From: Corythucha ciliata
Taxonomy: Eukaryota; Arthropoda; Insecta; Hemiptera; Tingidae
Reading direction: 5' to 3'
Assembly (NCBI GenBank): GCA_038030265.1
Contig: CM075942.1
Span: 70,994,926 to 71,058,925, forward strand
DNA: 64,000 bases
How positions within the stretch are numbered: position 1 is the stretch's first letter; every line of letters begins with the position of its first letter. Of this stretch, positions 19,576 to 30,530 are shown piece by piece. Below the pieces are notes generated by a model. It searched no databases. It had not been told where the DNA came from and saw nothing but the letters and a program-made list of their open reading frames with translations. The translations under genes were made by a program, and so were the position numbers.

Positions 19576-20112
19576 GTGATGAAGACTGCTCACGTCGTCG
19601 GCCTTATATGGCTCATGTCGTCGTCCGCCCTTGTGTACCTCCTTTACTTCACAGAGTCTGACAAGATCAAACGGGCAACATTTCCTTCGAGGACAGTGTA
19701 CGAATCTCCGGATGACTTTGATAATTTCAATAACGTGTCGGGAACAACTGACGGGTGTTACATAGTGCCGAATTACGTACATTTTATTCGCTTCAATAAA
19801 CCAGAATTTTCATTCGTCGACAGTGTGTGCGTGCTGGCGGCTTTGAAGCATCAAAAACCGGAAAAGATTTTCATACATACCGACGTACCGTCGTTCAGGG
19901 GTCGATATTGGGATGTTCTGCTACAAGAGCCCGGCTTTAAGAAAGTTTTGGAAATCAAGTTCAGGCAAGCACCAACCTCGGTGTACGGTCAGCCGCTGAG
20001 TCGAGGCTGGCGTTATTTTCACGGCGGCGACGTCGAGAGGCTCGAAATTCTAATGGAGTACGGCGGTATCTTCCTGGACAATGACAGTTACATCGTTAAA
20101 CGGATCGATTGA
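19576..20112 (+). CDS. Glycosyltransferase with DXD motif, type II membrane protein, truncated
   Basis: 178 codons. Residues about 7-25 (VVGLIWLMSSSALVYLLYF) are a single N-terminal membrane anchor, as in Golgi type II glycosyltransferases. The region with IVPNYVHFIRFNKP, LAALKHQKPEKIFIHTD and then EYGGIFLDNDSYIVKR matches the sugar-transferase DXD family (GT32-like); DND is the metal and nucleotide-sugar-binding DXD. Full-length members continue for 100-200 residues past this motif, whereas here TGA follows KRID directly. No convincing splice donor is seen near the stop, and a 500-N gap starts 458 bp downstream. The copy may be a pseudogene or its remaining exons may be missing. ATG 19576 or 19579 could start it. 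Confidence 0.7.
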   Translation: MMKTAHVVGLIWLMSSSALVYLLYFTESDKIKRATFPSRTVYESPDDFDNFNNVSGTTDGCYIVPNYVHFIRFNKPEFSFVDSVCVLAALKHQKPEKIFIHTDVPSFRGRYWDVLLQEPGFKKVLEIKFRQAPTSVYGQPLSRGWRYFHGGDVERLEILMEYGGIFLDNDSYIVKRID

Positions 20113-20185
20113 TGTCGATATTATTTTGGTGATTTTTCAAATAACAAAAGCTACGCCTGCGGTTAGTGAGTGATTTATCTAATAA

Positions 20186-20333
20186 TAGAGAGATTTTGCA
20201 ACCAGTCCCGTAAACGCTTAAGTTAATTTTTGTGTACGCGTATTGCTAGGGTAGTAAACATTTCGTTGGTTTAAATGTGAGTTTCGTTAACGTTAACGTT
20301 AACGTTAGCGGAGCTGTTTGCAAAATCTCTCTA
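20186..20333. mobile_element. 148-bp MITE-like inverted repeat
   Basis: The arms TAGAGAGATTTTGCAACCAG (20186-20205) and CTGTTTGCAAAATCTCTCTA (20314-20333) are reverse complements with one mismatch. ATAA occurs on both sides as a possible 4-bp duplication, weak because the flanks are low-complexity. The interior holds a GTTAAC tandem at about 20286-20307. Confidence 0.6.
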
Positions 20334-20570
20334 ATAATAAATTGAAGAAATAATACTCAAATGTTTGGTTTTCCCGTGGAATTCTTGATAAATAACACTG
20401 ATTAGAGAGAATTTTAGTCTATAAAATGTCATCAATTATTATACCAATTGATTTTGAATTGAAATAAATAAATAACCGACGAAAAAATAGAGATTCACCC
20501 TCAAGAAATAATATAGGAAATTTTCCATCCAGATTTTCAGCTACCAGCTATTCCTAAAACAAAATGTCCA

Positions 20571-21070
20571 NNNNNNNNNNNNNNNNNNNNNNNNNNNNNN
20601 NNNNNNNNNNNNNNNNNNNNNNNNNNNNNNNNNNNNNNNNNNNNNNNNNNNNNNNNNNNNNNNNNNNNNNNNNNNNNNNNNNNNNNNNNNNNNNNNNNNN
20701 NNNNNNNNNNNNNNNNNNNNNNNNNNNNNNNNNNNNNNNNNNNNNNNNNNNNNNNNNNNNNNNNNNNNNNNNNNNNNNNNNNNNNNNNNNNNNNNNNNNN
20801 NNNNNNNNNNNNNNNNNNNNNNNNNNNNNNNNNNNNNNNNNNNNNNNNNNNNNNNNNNNNNNNNNNNNNNNNNNNNNNNNNNNNNNNNNNNNNNNNNNNN
20901 NNNNNNNNNNNNNNNNNNNNNNNNNNNNNNNNNNNNNNNNNNNNNNNNNNNNNNNNNNNNNNNNNNNNNNNNNNNNNNNNNNNNNNNNNNNNNNNNNNNN
21001 NNNNNNNNNNNNNNNNNNNNNNNNNNNNNNNNNNNNNNNNNNNNNNNNNNNNNNNNNNNNNNNNNNNNNN
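20571..21070. other. Assembly gap, 500 N
   Basis: A run of exactly 500 N, which usually denotes a scaffold gap of unknown true length. ORFs drawn across it are meaningless. Confidence 0.98.
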
Positions 21071-21628
21071 GAAAAATCGCTCATGCATTGCGTATGGTGA
21101 AACAAAAACATCGTAATTCATGAAAAGTCCCCCTATTTTGCGGCTAATATTGAGGAAAACACTAAAGAAAAACGTTAATTTCCAGCTGAAACTGAGAAAA
21201 GTGCTAATTCCCTGGTAAAAAGATTAAAAAATCGGTAATACGCTGCTGAAATTGAGGAAAACGTGGATAACTAAGAAACATCGCTGTCAGAATAAAAACG
21301 ATACTTTGCTGCTAAAGTTGAGAAAATGCGCAAATCCATGGATATGGAAGGGGGTGGGGCAAAACCGCTAATCTGCGGCTGAAATTGAGAAGAACGATAC
21401 ACTCGGCCAAAATTGAGAAAAGCGCTAATTTGCGAGTAGAGTCCAAAAATCGCCCTTAACTGAGAGATTGAGGCTACGATGAGGCCAGCAAGATGTCCAG
21501 ATTCAAGAGTGTGCTGGCTGGGTGGAATGATGACTAAAATGTGAAATTACCCGCCTCCTTTCAACCTTACGATATTTCAATCTGATCCTTCCTCCTCCCC
21601 CCAAAACAAATTCCTACTTACGCCACTG
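21071..21628 (+). repeat. Array A block ending in a CAGTGGCG-type terminus
   Basis: Array A units occupy 21071-21440, including a GGGGGTGGGGCAAAACCGCT segment also found in the 1.4-kb repeat. The block is followed by a non-repetitive tail ending TACTTACGCCACTG at 21628. The reverse complement of that end, CAGTGGCGTAAGTAGG, resembles the hAT-like terminus at 35026. The matching left end probably lies in the N gap. Confidence 0.6.
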
Positions 21629-21933
21629 GTTTGGGGTTTTGATCTTTGAAACTTTTGTACCGTTTTTCTCAAATTTCAAATTGGCAACCCTAAGCTCGAG
21701 GATATCGCTCGTGTCATAATTGCTTTGTTGAAACTCTTTTTTTTTTCAAAGAATTTCATGCAAAAACTCCTCCAAAAGCTCCATGTAAGGCGCGAAATAG
21801 TACCCGCTGAGTTTTCGAAGTAATATTGGCTCTGAATAACCTTTGAAAAATCGAACCGGGGCCCCCGCCCGGGCCTAAGTACGTGGTATGAATGGGCTAA
21901 TCTGTTTCGACACATGTTTCTGTTATTGGCGAA

Positions 21934-24312
21934 TGAAACTATCACTAGCTGCGCTAGTGTTCTTGATAGCGTTAAGCGGTATTTGTTATCAATTTGAGGG
22001 TTAGTGTCACAGGCATTGCTGATAATAGCTCTGTTCGCGAACCTGCTCTGGGGTGCACCAGGGCTCACCAGTGCACCCCAATAGCGTTCGCGAGAAATTT
22101 GTGCAGGCTGGTGTAAAGATGGGTATAGAAAAGGGAGAGTGAGAGTGAGAGGGGCTTTAGGTTACAGAGAAGGTAACACGGCTGTTTGTGTTCTGCCCTG
22201 CACTACACTACACTTTTTTCTCGCGAACAGACATAGTGTAAGAAGTATTGATAACTCAGTTCGTATTGTTGTTTGATCTTGAAGAGCTCGTAAATCTGGC
22301 TGGTTTGATCTCACTTAATCTGGCTGGGTAAGTACATCAAACGTGTTCACATTAAAATTTCGGAAAAGAAGAGTCTTGAAATGTAATTCGCCTCCTGAAT
22401 CGAAAAGAATTCGTGGACACTGGGTTAAGCTAGCAAAATTATTATAATTTCATTTGCGATTCGAATAGTTGAACACATTTATATTTTTACAATAAAATTA
22501 TGAAATAATTGTCTCACGGAATGAGTTCTTGAACACGAATAACACTAAAATAATAAAAAAAAGATTAAAAAAGACAATAGAATAGTAATAATTATAAAAA
22601 ACTATTATAATTTTCCAGAAATTAGGTTCGAAACTTCGCTCGCTTGGTTGACTTGGGTAGTCGAATGCTTGTAACGGCGCCGCAGGGCGTAGCGGCTCGA
22701 GTCAGGTGGAGTAGCGGTCGGTTCGATACACCGTGCGTTATCGCTGCTTCGTTCGTTGCTCGACGTAGTCAGGTATCGCTATGAAGCGTTGGGTGGGTGC
22801 TGCGTTCACTACGTGCTCCTTGGCGTCGGAAAGGCGCCTGCGCCTCGGCGTTGAATTTCCCTTCGGGCTGACGTTCGTACTGTACAGACACTCTAGCGCA
22901 CCGTCCACCTTGCACAGACCGACAACTTGCGTTAGGCACTTTTACGGTGTGGTGCATGCACGGACACGACGGAGAACCGACTGACTGATTTGACTGACTC
23001 CACACTTGGCTTTGCTCTTGATTGGGAGAATACACTATGCACGTATCGCGACGTTGACCCTTTTGCACTTTCTGCTGCTCGGTTCCTTACCCTGCTTGTA
23101 CTCGACTTGCACTCGTCACTTGCGGCAGTTGGTTTCACACGGCTCTAGTCTCCAATTGCGCCAAGACTAGATCAGACCAACTCTCTGTGTGTAGTGTGTT
23201 GCTTTACCTGCAGTCGTCTGCGCTTGAATAATCCTAATAAATGCTCTTAAATGGTTATTTTCGGCATTCTAAACTAGACCCGCACATGTATCTGTACAGG
23301 GAATAACAATAACAAGGACAGATACTAGTTATGGATCACACCAATACCGACACTGATCTTGAAGGGTATAGTCGAGACGAGGTGCTCGGGTAAATTTTAT
23401 TAATTAATAAAAAATATAAAAATAAGCACGAAAGTATACAATATAGTAAGTAAGCGCCTCGAACCTAGAATGGAATAGAACAAGGCACGATATGAGAGAT
23501 ATGTAAACAAACTATCCTCCTCTGTCATAATTATTGGTAATCTAGGCGAAATGAACGAGTGAGAGGACCCGCATTGCGATTGCGACGAACTTCGGTAGTC
23601 AAGAAGTGGGGAGAAGAAAGGGCGAAACAAAAAAGAAGGCGCTGAGACCACGGGGCCTTATTCTGAACGGACGGGAAAAAATGCCACAAGCGGGAGACGC
23701 CGAATAAGAAATAACATTATCCCACCATAGAAACCGCTTTTTGCGGCATTTTCACACGGCTTGGGAATACGACCCCAGGAGTTTTTGGGGCCAGAACCCG
23801 AGCTCGGGGAAAGTTGTCTCGACGGCGGCAACGCTAGCAAAGGATAAAACCGTGAGGAAGAAGGGACGTTTCTGGGGACAACATGAGAAAACGAGCGAGC
23901 ACCCGTTTTTTCTCTGTTGTACCCCGACGCCATCCAATTGCCGGTCTCCGGGCGTTCGTTGTGGCTCCGTTGACTCTGTGTTGTTGAGCGGTTGTTACAT
24001 CGACGGCACACATGTAGGTCGGACTCCCCCGTCGCGTCCGCGTACGCTCGCGAGAAAGTGCATGTTCATCATATTCGTGAGTAACCAGTGACCCCCTCAT
24101 TAACAACTCGCACTAATGTAATACCGTGCCCTATTAGCCGACCTTAGCGTAATTAATAAATGTACACACTTTTCTACGAGTTGTAATGGGAAAAAAGAAT
24201 AAAAAAGACGTTAAAATAATCCAAAATTTAATATGCCGCTTACACTATCGGTATCACTAGTTACTCTATGACCGGCAGACAGCGTCTTCCTTAGCTACAA
24301 TCGCCAATTAGA
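21934..24312 (-). mobile_element. Possible second member of the ATTGGCGA TIR family
   Basis: The left end ATTGGCGAATGAAACTATCA followed by CTAGCTGCGCTAGTG matches the right end of the 10178-11024 element in reverse. The right end CCTTAGCTACAATCGCCAAT at about 24312 matches its left end in reverse. The order therefore gives a 2.38-kb element in the opposite orientation. The interior has a GC-rich stretch at 22650-23200 with small ORFs on both strands; no transposase or THAP domain was recognised. Two unrelated solo ends at this distance remain possible. Confidence 0.4.
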
Positions 24313-24399
24313 AGCGTGCAGCTAATCAGGATCTCTTATCTTTCGGAAGCCATTCGTGTTATCAGTTCAGTGTTTTCTCTATGTGAAGTGGAATAAATC

Positions 24400-24507
24400 G
24401 TAAGTTTTTCTCGCTTTTTCTAGGAAAAAGGTAATTTTGAAGTCTTATAATTTTATGGTTTATTGTAAGCTAGTTGTAGAATTAAATTAATACATTTTAA
24501 CTTCTAG
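24400..24507 (+). other. Predicted 108-bp intron
   Basis: GTAAGTTTTT at 24400 fits the donor consensus and TTTTAACTTCTAG ending at 24507 fits an acceptor, directly before the ATG at 24508. An alternative acceptor (TTTTTCTAG) ends near 24422. Confidence 0.45.
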
Positions 24508-24819
24508 ATGATAGCTGAAGTGAAGGAGAGGCTCGGTGTGCTGAGGGCTTTCGTCGGAGGGTTCGACCCAAGTTCAGCCGTGGACTCGGTGTTCTCCCAT
24601 GATATGTCTCAGCTGCCGAGTGTCTCGTTTGTGGACTTTATGGCGTATCTATTCGGGGAAAAAAGTGCCTACACTGTCGAGGAACTTAAAAGTGTGAAGT
24701 CGTGTGACACAAACTTATCTTGTGCGAGTGGGTCCGGGAAGCTACTGTGCCATCAAAGGCAAAGTAAATACGTTTTCATAATCAGTATTGAAAGTTCAAG
24801 CATCAAAACAGTTGGTTAA
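24508..24819 (+). CDS. Hypothetical exon/ORF, 103 codons, possibly transposon-derived
   Basis: The ATG follows a good splice acceptor. The protein is mildly acidic at its start (MIAEVKERLG) and has no membrane segment. The part FVDFMAYLF followed by SAYTVEELKSVKS is faintly like the YT-x-EELK-x-YKS segment of invertebrate transposon-associated proteins with SWIM/YqaJ-type domains; this is a weak impression. The residues after about 70 look like read-through into non-coding sequence, so the real exon may end earlier. No function is claimed. Confidence 0.35.
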   Translation: MIAEVKERLGVLRAFVGGFDPSSAVDSVFSHDMSQLPSVSFVDFMAYLFGEKSAYTVEELKSVKSCDTNLSCASGSGKLLCHQRQSKYVFIISIESSSIKTVG

Positions 24820-25671
24820 CCGACTTGGAGACCTTTCCTCCAACTGATTAAGCATTCTCCCCTTCAAAATCCTCCTTTATATTAAGCAGATGACTTGTGG
24901 CTTCATATTAATCTACTTTAACCACCATGAGTGAACGAGAAGACTCACAAATAATGAAAAATCACCTCATCACCGTACAAAACTACGTATTCTATGCCTT
25001 CCGAAAGATAAGACTGTCAAAATAATCGATTAGTTTGATAGGCCGCACGACGCTAATTCCATTGAATCCTAGGTCAATTTTCAGTCCTAGATGATATCCT
25101 CCTGAATCACCCGTGATCATACTTGGTTGAAGTGGAACCAACAGCCAACCACAGTGGACTAGGGGAATAAACGTTTAACTGCATTTCGTATGGCTTTTTC
25201 GAAGTCACTTAGGACAAACCGAGGGACGCAGGGAAGGATGTCTTTCACGAGGGACAACAGGGCCTCTTAGGCCTCCTGCGTGTGCGAGTTCAAGAATGCG
25301 TACGCAACTGGGAATGCCTTTCATGTGATCGAACACATCAAAAAACAAATTTATAAGTCACCGCTTTATGATTTTCTGACTTACCACTTCCTCCCCAATT
25401 ACGTGAATGGTCTCGAATTGACGAATCCCTGGAACATTCGGCATCGATCTACATGTTCCGTCTAGCGCTATGGCTTCGACGGCCGACGCCCTCAACTTCC
25501 GAGCTAAGTCGAGGTTAGCGAACCAGAGACAGTACTGGAAGACCAGTAATTTAGTTTTTAGTGGTATTGTAACGGGGGTTCTAGTGTTTGGCGGAGGGGA
25601 GTAGAAATAAATGGAGGCAAGTTGTTTTCGTTACTGTTTTGTTTTTATTTTAGACGATCGAACGAACTTAC
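24820..25671. other. Unassigned sequence
   Basis: No gene recognised. A few short ORFs, none resembling a known family. Confidence 0.4.
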
Positions 25672-25811
25672 AGCGTTCCCCATTTGCACAAAATTCTGCA
25701 TTTGGCCAGTTCATTTCCACCCGTCTTGTCTGAATTAAATCATATGTTAATGGTGAAAACGGGTGGAAATGAATTACCCCGTTGCAGAATTTTATGCAAA
25801 TGGGGAACGCT
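25672..25811. mobile_element. Palindromic MITE, copy 2 (140 bp)
   Basis: The ends AGCGTTCCCCATTTGCACAA and its near reverse complement (ATGCAAATGGGGAACGCT) bound a sequence matching 10001-10136 along its length, including the central AATTAAATCATATGTTA. This copy shows a slightly longer perfect terminus (AGCGTTCCCC), so it may be the less decayed one. Confidence 0.75.
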
Positions 25812-26157
25812 ATTAACTTCTATAGGTATAATTGCTTTGACTGCAAATTGTATGACACTGAAACAAAAGACTTTAGTAACTTCAATTAAGACGGAACTGC
25901 TTTCCGAACTGTGAAGAGCGGCACGACGTGATCTAAATCCAAACATGGACAAAATCAGCTCAATGCCCAAGGGGAACTTTATCGAAAAGTGGACAGGACT
26001 CTGTCTTACTCTGTGACTCAACTGTGACGATTGAAGACAGGACGCTACTGCGCGTCGGATGTTGGGACTCGACAGTGACGACTGAAGACTGGACGCTACT
26101 GCGTCTGACGTTGGGACTCGACCGCCACAAAGCCGCTGGGGCTGACTTTCGCCGTCA
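25812..26157. other. Unassigned sequence with a 50-bp tandem duplication
   Basis: A unit reading GTGACGATTGAAGACAGG onward (26024-26074) is repeated in tandem at 26075-26122 with several differences. No gene. Confidence 0.5.
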
Positions 26158-26394
26158 CAAAGCAATAAACGCACGAAATTGAGGTACGAAAGAAAGTGCC
26201 TCCCTCCCTCCCTACAGTTTCAGTATGATTTCTACAGCTGATGGAGTAAATAAGACACTTAAACGGACTATTACCATCGCTTTTCATGCCGTTTTTAACG
26301 CTCTGATGAGCCGGTCTTCACGCTTTGGTGGTTTTTAATTCATTAAGGATAAGCGCATGTGGCAACCTTTTATGCAGATGAATTAAAGCGCAAG

Positions 26395-26433
<39 letters not shown>

Positions 26434-27545
26434 ATAAAATGAACGACGTCGCTTTTTTTTCTTGGTTAGTATACAAGCATTACAGGATGCTGCTAGTTGA
26501 ACTAGTTTCAACATCAATTATAGTACGAGGTCAGTTTTAAAACAAATTTCACGAGCCAGATGATGAACGTTTGTTTGTCTTTTGAACGTTGTTCCGCCTC
26601 TTCAAAAGCAATTGGGACAGAACGGCCGGTCGTCAAAGGGACCGTCCTCAAAATTGTCCACGCTAAACTTGTGTGACTGACGTCCTTCCTTCCCATCGCC
26701 GTTTCACCGGTGCGGTGGGTGGGGTTGATGGTGGTGGTGGTGGTTTTTAAATTCACGAAATAACTTGAATATCCGGTGATGTTAGCGTTGGAAGCTCTTC
26801 CACGTAGATAAAAATAGCCTAGCGTGGCACGCAAGGTTAACTAGGGCAATGTAAGAAAAAAGAGCCAAGTGCAACTAACGCAAGAGTTAGGTCATAGGCT
26901 ATTTACATTTTTTTTAAAACTACCGATTTTAGCGACATGGAAATAAATTCGTAAAAATATTCGAATTTCCCTATTCCCTCTAAAAGCACTGGCAAAAATC
27001 AAAACGAATTCATTCATTTCGCTATTTCAACTGTATATCCTTTAAACGCCACAAAATAGGCGAGAAAGACAGGACAGAGGAAAAAATGGCTCAACAGGGC
27101 ATAATGGTGACTCCAGGCAAGTTTCCCATTGTGGCAACAAACAAAATGCCGGCATTTGAGTGGATCCACCTGCACTTGCACCGTCTAAAGTAGCCAATAA
27201 TATTTACATTTGTGTCGAATTTGCCAGAGGGTAAAGTGGGGCGGAAATCTCTAAGAGGCCCCTACAAGTCTTTGTATAAACAAGAAATATAATTCTTGCT
27301 TAGCATTTTCCTTATTTTAGCCACAAATTACCGTTATTTCACCTTTTCTATCCGTCAATTAGCGCTTATGTCCAATTTAAGACGCGAATTTCTTGATTTT
27401 AACTATGAATAAGTGATTTTTGTCAAAACCCGCAAAATAATTAGTACTTTTATAAATTTTGGCCGCGTGTATCGTTCTTCTCGATTAGCAGTTTTGCCCC
27501 ACCCCCTCCTTCCCATTTTTTTTTCAAAGTAACGTTATTGTGTTA
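26158..27545 (-). repeat. 1.4-kb dispersed repeat, copy 2 (inverted relative to 3679-5064)
   Basis: Reverse-complement match to 3679-5064 throughout, including the conserved ORF (26514-26834), the array A units (27300-27500) and the junction block near 27240. The T tract of copy 1 appears here as about 32 A at 26398-26430. The left end of the Jockey-like LINE abuts it at about 27546. Confidence 0.8.
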
Positions 27546-27847
27546 TACACTATCAAGTGGGTACATTATTTGATTTATACAATTTTCATGCGGCGCATGT
27601 GGTAAATTGACTACCCAGTGGTAGTTATATACAATAGTTTTTAGAGGTACAAACACACTGGTGTAGATAACATCTCAATGCAGCAAATAACAACCGAAAG
27701 CATCACTGGCTAATGAATATAGCAGCTGATAATATGGGTAATGAATAACAGTAACAACAATGGATAACAAACACTTGAGGTAACATCGTAGAGGTAGTGA
27801 GAGACCAGAGATAGGTAGGGTCAATAAGTAGTTGCTTGGTTGAGCTA

Positions 27848-30530
27848 TCAGGATTCAGGTATTAGGTGGTCTGAATGCCATTTTCGCTTGAGGCGTCTTT
27901 GTGGTCGCGGTGGGCGGGGTTCCACGAGAATGGCGGCAATTATAGGGTTGTCGTGGTTGATCATGCGGTGGGCCATGTTATTGTAGGAGGCTGATATGAT
28001 GTCAGGAATTGTAGGCATATTGAGATCCGAATGGAGCGTAGTATTTCGAACATAACATGGTGCACCCGTGACCAAGCGTAGGATTTTGTCCTGTTGTGTG
28101 GAAATTCGCCGGATTTGTGTGTTACTGGCCGACCCCCATACCGCGCAGGCATACTGCCAGATTGGTTTTAGGAGAGTTACATAGATTAGACGCTTAGTAT
28201 GAAGGGGGACCTGGTTTCTAGCAAATAGATGGTAGAGCTGGCGGGTACGGTAACGGATACTGGTTACTGTAGTTGCGATGTGCGTATTCCAACATAGTCT
28301 GCTATCCAGAGTAACCCCTAGATATTTAACAGAGTCCTTTCTTGAGACGGCTTCGTTGTTGAGCAGAAGGTCAGTAGGTGGTGCTGCTGTTCGATAGGTA
28401 AAGCATACCAAAGATGTTTTCCCCGGATTAGCTTTATTTTCCACATGGTGCTCCATTCATAAAGGCGATTAGCGTATTCTTGCAGAGTCGCAAGTGCTGA
28501 ATCTGGATCAGTGTGTCGGGCGAGGACAGCTTGGTCATCTGCAAACTGGGCAGAAGTGATGCCTAACTGGGTGGGTACATCATGTGTGTAGAAAATGTAT
28601 AGCAGGGGCCCAAGGATACTTCCCTGGGGGACACCCGCCGCGATCGGATAGGACTTGGAGGTAGCATCTTGGTAGCACACTGAAAAGGTTCTGTTGGTAA
28701 GGTAGGATTGCAGGATGCGGTAGTATGTATCGGGTAGGTGGTATTTTAACTTTGAGAGCAATCCCGGATGCCACACCCGGTCAAATGCTTTTTCGACATC
28801 TAGGAACAGGCCATAACAGTATTGTTTCTGCTCGAAGGCTTGAAGTATTTCATCGACCACACGGTGAAGCTGTTGCGGGCAAGAATGGAGAGCTCTAAAA
28901 CCGAATTGTTCGGGAGGGAGGAGGTGCTCTAGAGATGTTAAAAGTTCGGGGAGCAGGAGTCTCTCGAAGATTTTTTATAAGACCGAGAGCAGGCTGATGG
29001 GTCTATAACTTTTCACATCATTTGAGGCCTTACCTTTCTTTTTGACCATCACGACTCGAGCGAATTTCCACCTGGTGGGAAAATAGCCTAGCCTCAGGAT
29101 TGCGTTAAACAGTTGGGTCATCTGGACCAGTGCCTTCCGTGGTAGATGTGTAAGCAGGGGCTTAGTTATGCCATCAGAGCCAGGAGCCTTTCTCGAGCGT
29201 GAGCTTGATATTGCCGTCCGGACCTGTGCAGGTGTGAAAAATTTACGAAATGGAGAAAGTAGAAGAGGTGTTTCAAGGCCTGTAAAGATTCGTTCATCAA
29301 AGTGCTGATCTCCCATTTGGTTTGGTGTAAATTGGAGTGCAAGGGTGTCGGCAAAGGCCTCTGCTTTCTCCAGAGAGGTACACAGACAAGAGTTTCCTTG
29401 CCTGAGAGGGGGTATGGCAGTTTTTTCTTTTGTGATTGCTCTAGTGTGTTTCCACAGGCAGCGGTCCTCGGGGTTTATCGTGGCTAGATAGACATCTCTG
29501 CTCTTGTTTCGCTCTTGGACGAGTGCATTCTTCAAATCTTCTGTAGCTCTGTTATAGGCCCTTTTATGCGGAGGATATTTCGATTGCCTCCATTGTGCAC
29601 GTGCTTGGGTTTTGATTTGATGTAGGGCAGCGAGGTGAGGGTGAGCAGAGTATTTTGTTTTGTGAGTTTGAGAAGTATGGGTAGAGCTTGCAACAGTGGC
29701 GGCAAACTGTATATTTCGCGTGAGGATTGTAGCCGCTCGGTCAATGTCAGCTGGAGTCTTCAGAGGAAGTTGAAGGTCCGTGGATACGTCTAGTGTACTT
29801 TCATAGACTTTCCAGTCAAAGGGGTATCTTATCAGTGTGTTCCCACGGGCTTTGGTGAGGTGGGAATGGCCAAACCTGAGAAGGGTTGGGAAGTGGTCGG
29901 AACTGAGGTCCGGTATAACTATGGGTTGGTTAGTTAGGTGGTCGATCCCTTTCCCTAGGAAGAAGTCCAGGACATCAGGGGTGATGTGCTGTCTATCAGG
30001 ATAGTAGGTGGGCTCAATGGGATGTATCACCTTAATGTTGAAGCGGTGCACGATTAGGCGAAGTAGGTCTCCTCGTGGGTTTGATACATTAGAGCCAAAG
30101 CTGGGGTGCTTCGAATTAAAGTCACCTCCCATCAGGAATCTACCGCCGAGCTCATGAATAACGCCAATAAAGTCGCTTGGTTGGAGTCTATGGCTGGGGG
30201 AAGAGTAGAATGAAGCAAGTTGGAATTTTTGGTTGCCGACATAGACAGAGACTCTAGCCACTTGTACTCGTGTTTCCTGGATAATTGGTAGCTCATCGTG
30301 ATTTATAGATTGCTTAATTAGTATCAACGATCCACCTTCGCGATGTCCGCTAGGATGATCCGCTCTGTAGCATTTATAGCCCTCAATGTAGAATGGGTGA
30401 CCATTGATAAGTTTTGTCTATTTGATTTGTATGCAAGAAATAGTCGAGTTCGAATAGTTTATTAGCTATGCCGCGGGCATTCCAAGTGCAGACGTTGAGG
30501 GATCGCATAACAATGTTATTATCCATTGAT
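27848..30530 (-). pseudogene. Jockey-like ORF2: endonuclease and reverse transcriptase, broken
   Basis: The frame opens near 30526 with LNVCTWNARGIANK, the start of an APE endonuclease. It then hits a stop near 30417 because a short segment that should carry the catalytic Glu (the usual LQET-type motif) is deleted with a frameshift. Endonuclease sequence resumes (GGSLILIKQ, GGDFNSKH, DLSSDHFP). RT motifs follow: KAPGSDGI, KKKGKASNDVKSYRPISLL, an in-frame TAA at about 28976, then FLDVEKAFDRVWH, GVPQGSILGP and the catalytic FADD. A frameshift near 28440 moves the thumb region (VKYLGVTLDSRLCW) to another frame, which ends at 27848. There is no RNase H domain. Confidence 0.9.

Noticed and set aside
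20286..20307. GTTAAC tandem as telomeric repeat
   Set aside because: Only about four units inside a short inverted repeat; not a known telomere motif and not at an end.
20537..21121. Long ORFs across 20537-21121
   Set aside because: They consist of the 500-N gap and have no meaning.
22769..23138. Arg-rich ORFs in the GC-rich stretch as a gene
   Set aside because: ORFs on both strands, no recognisable family, composition-driven.
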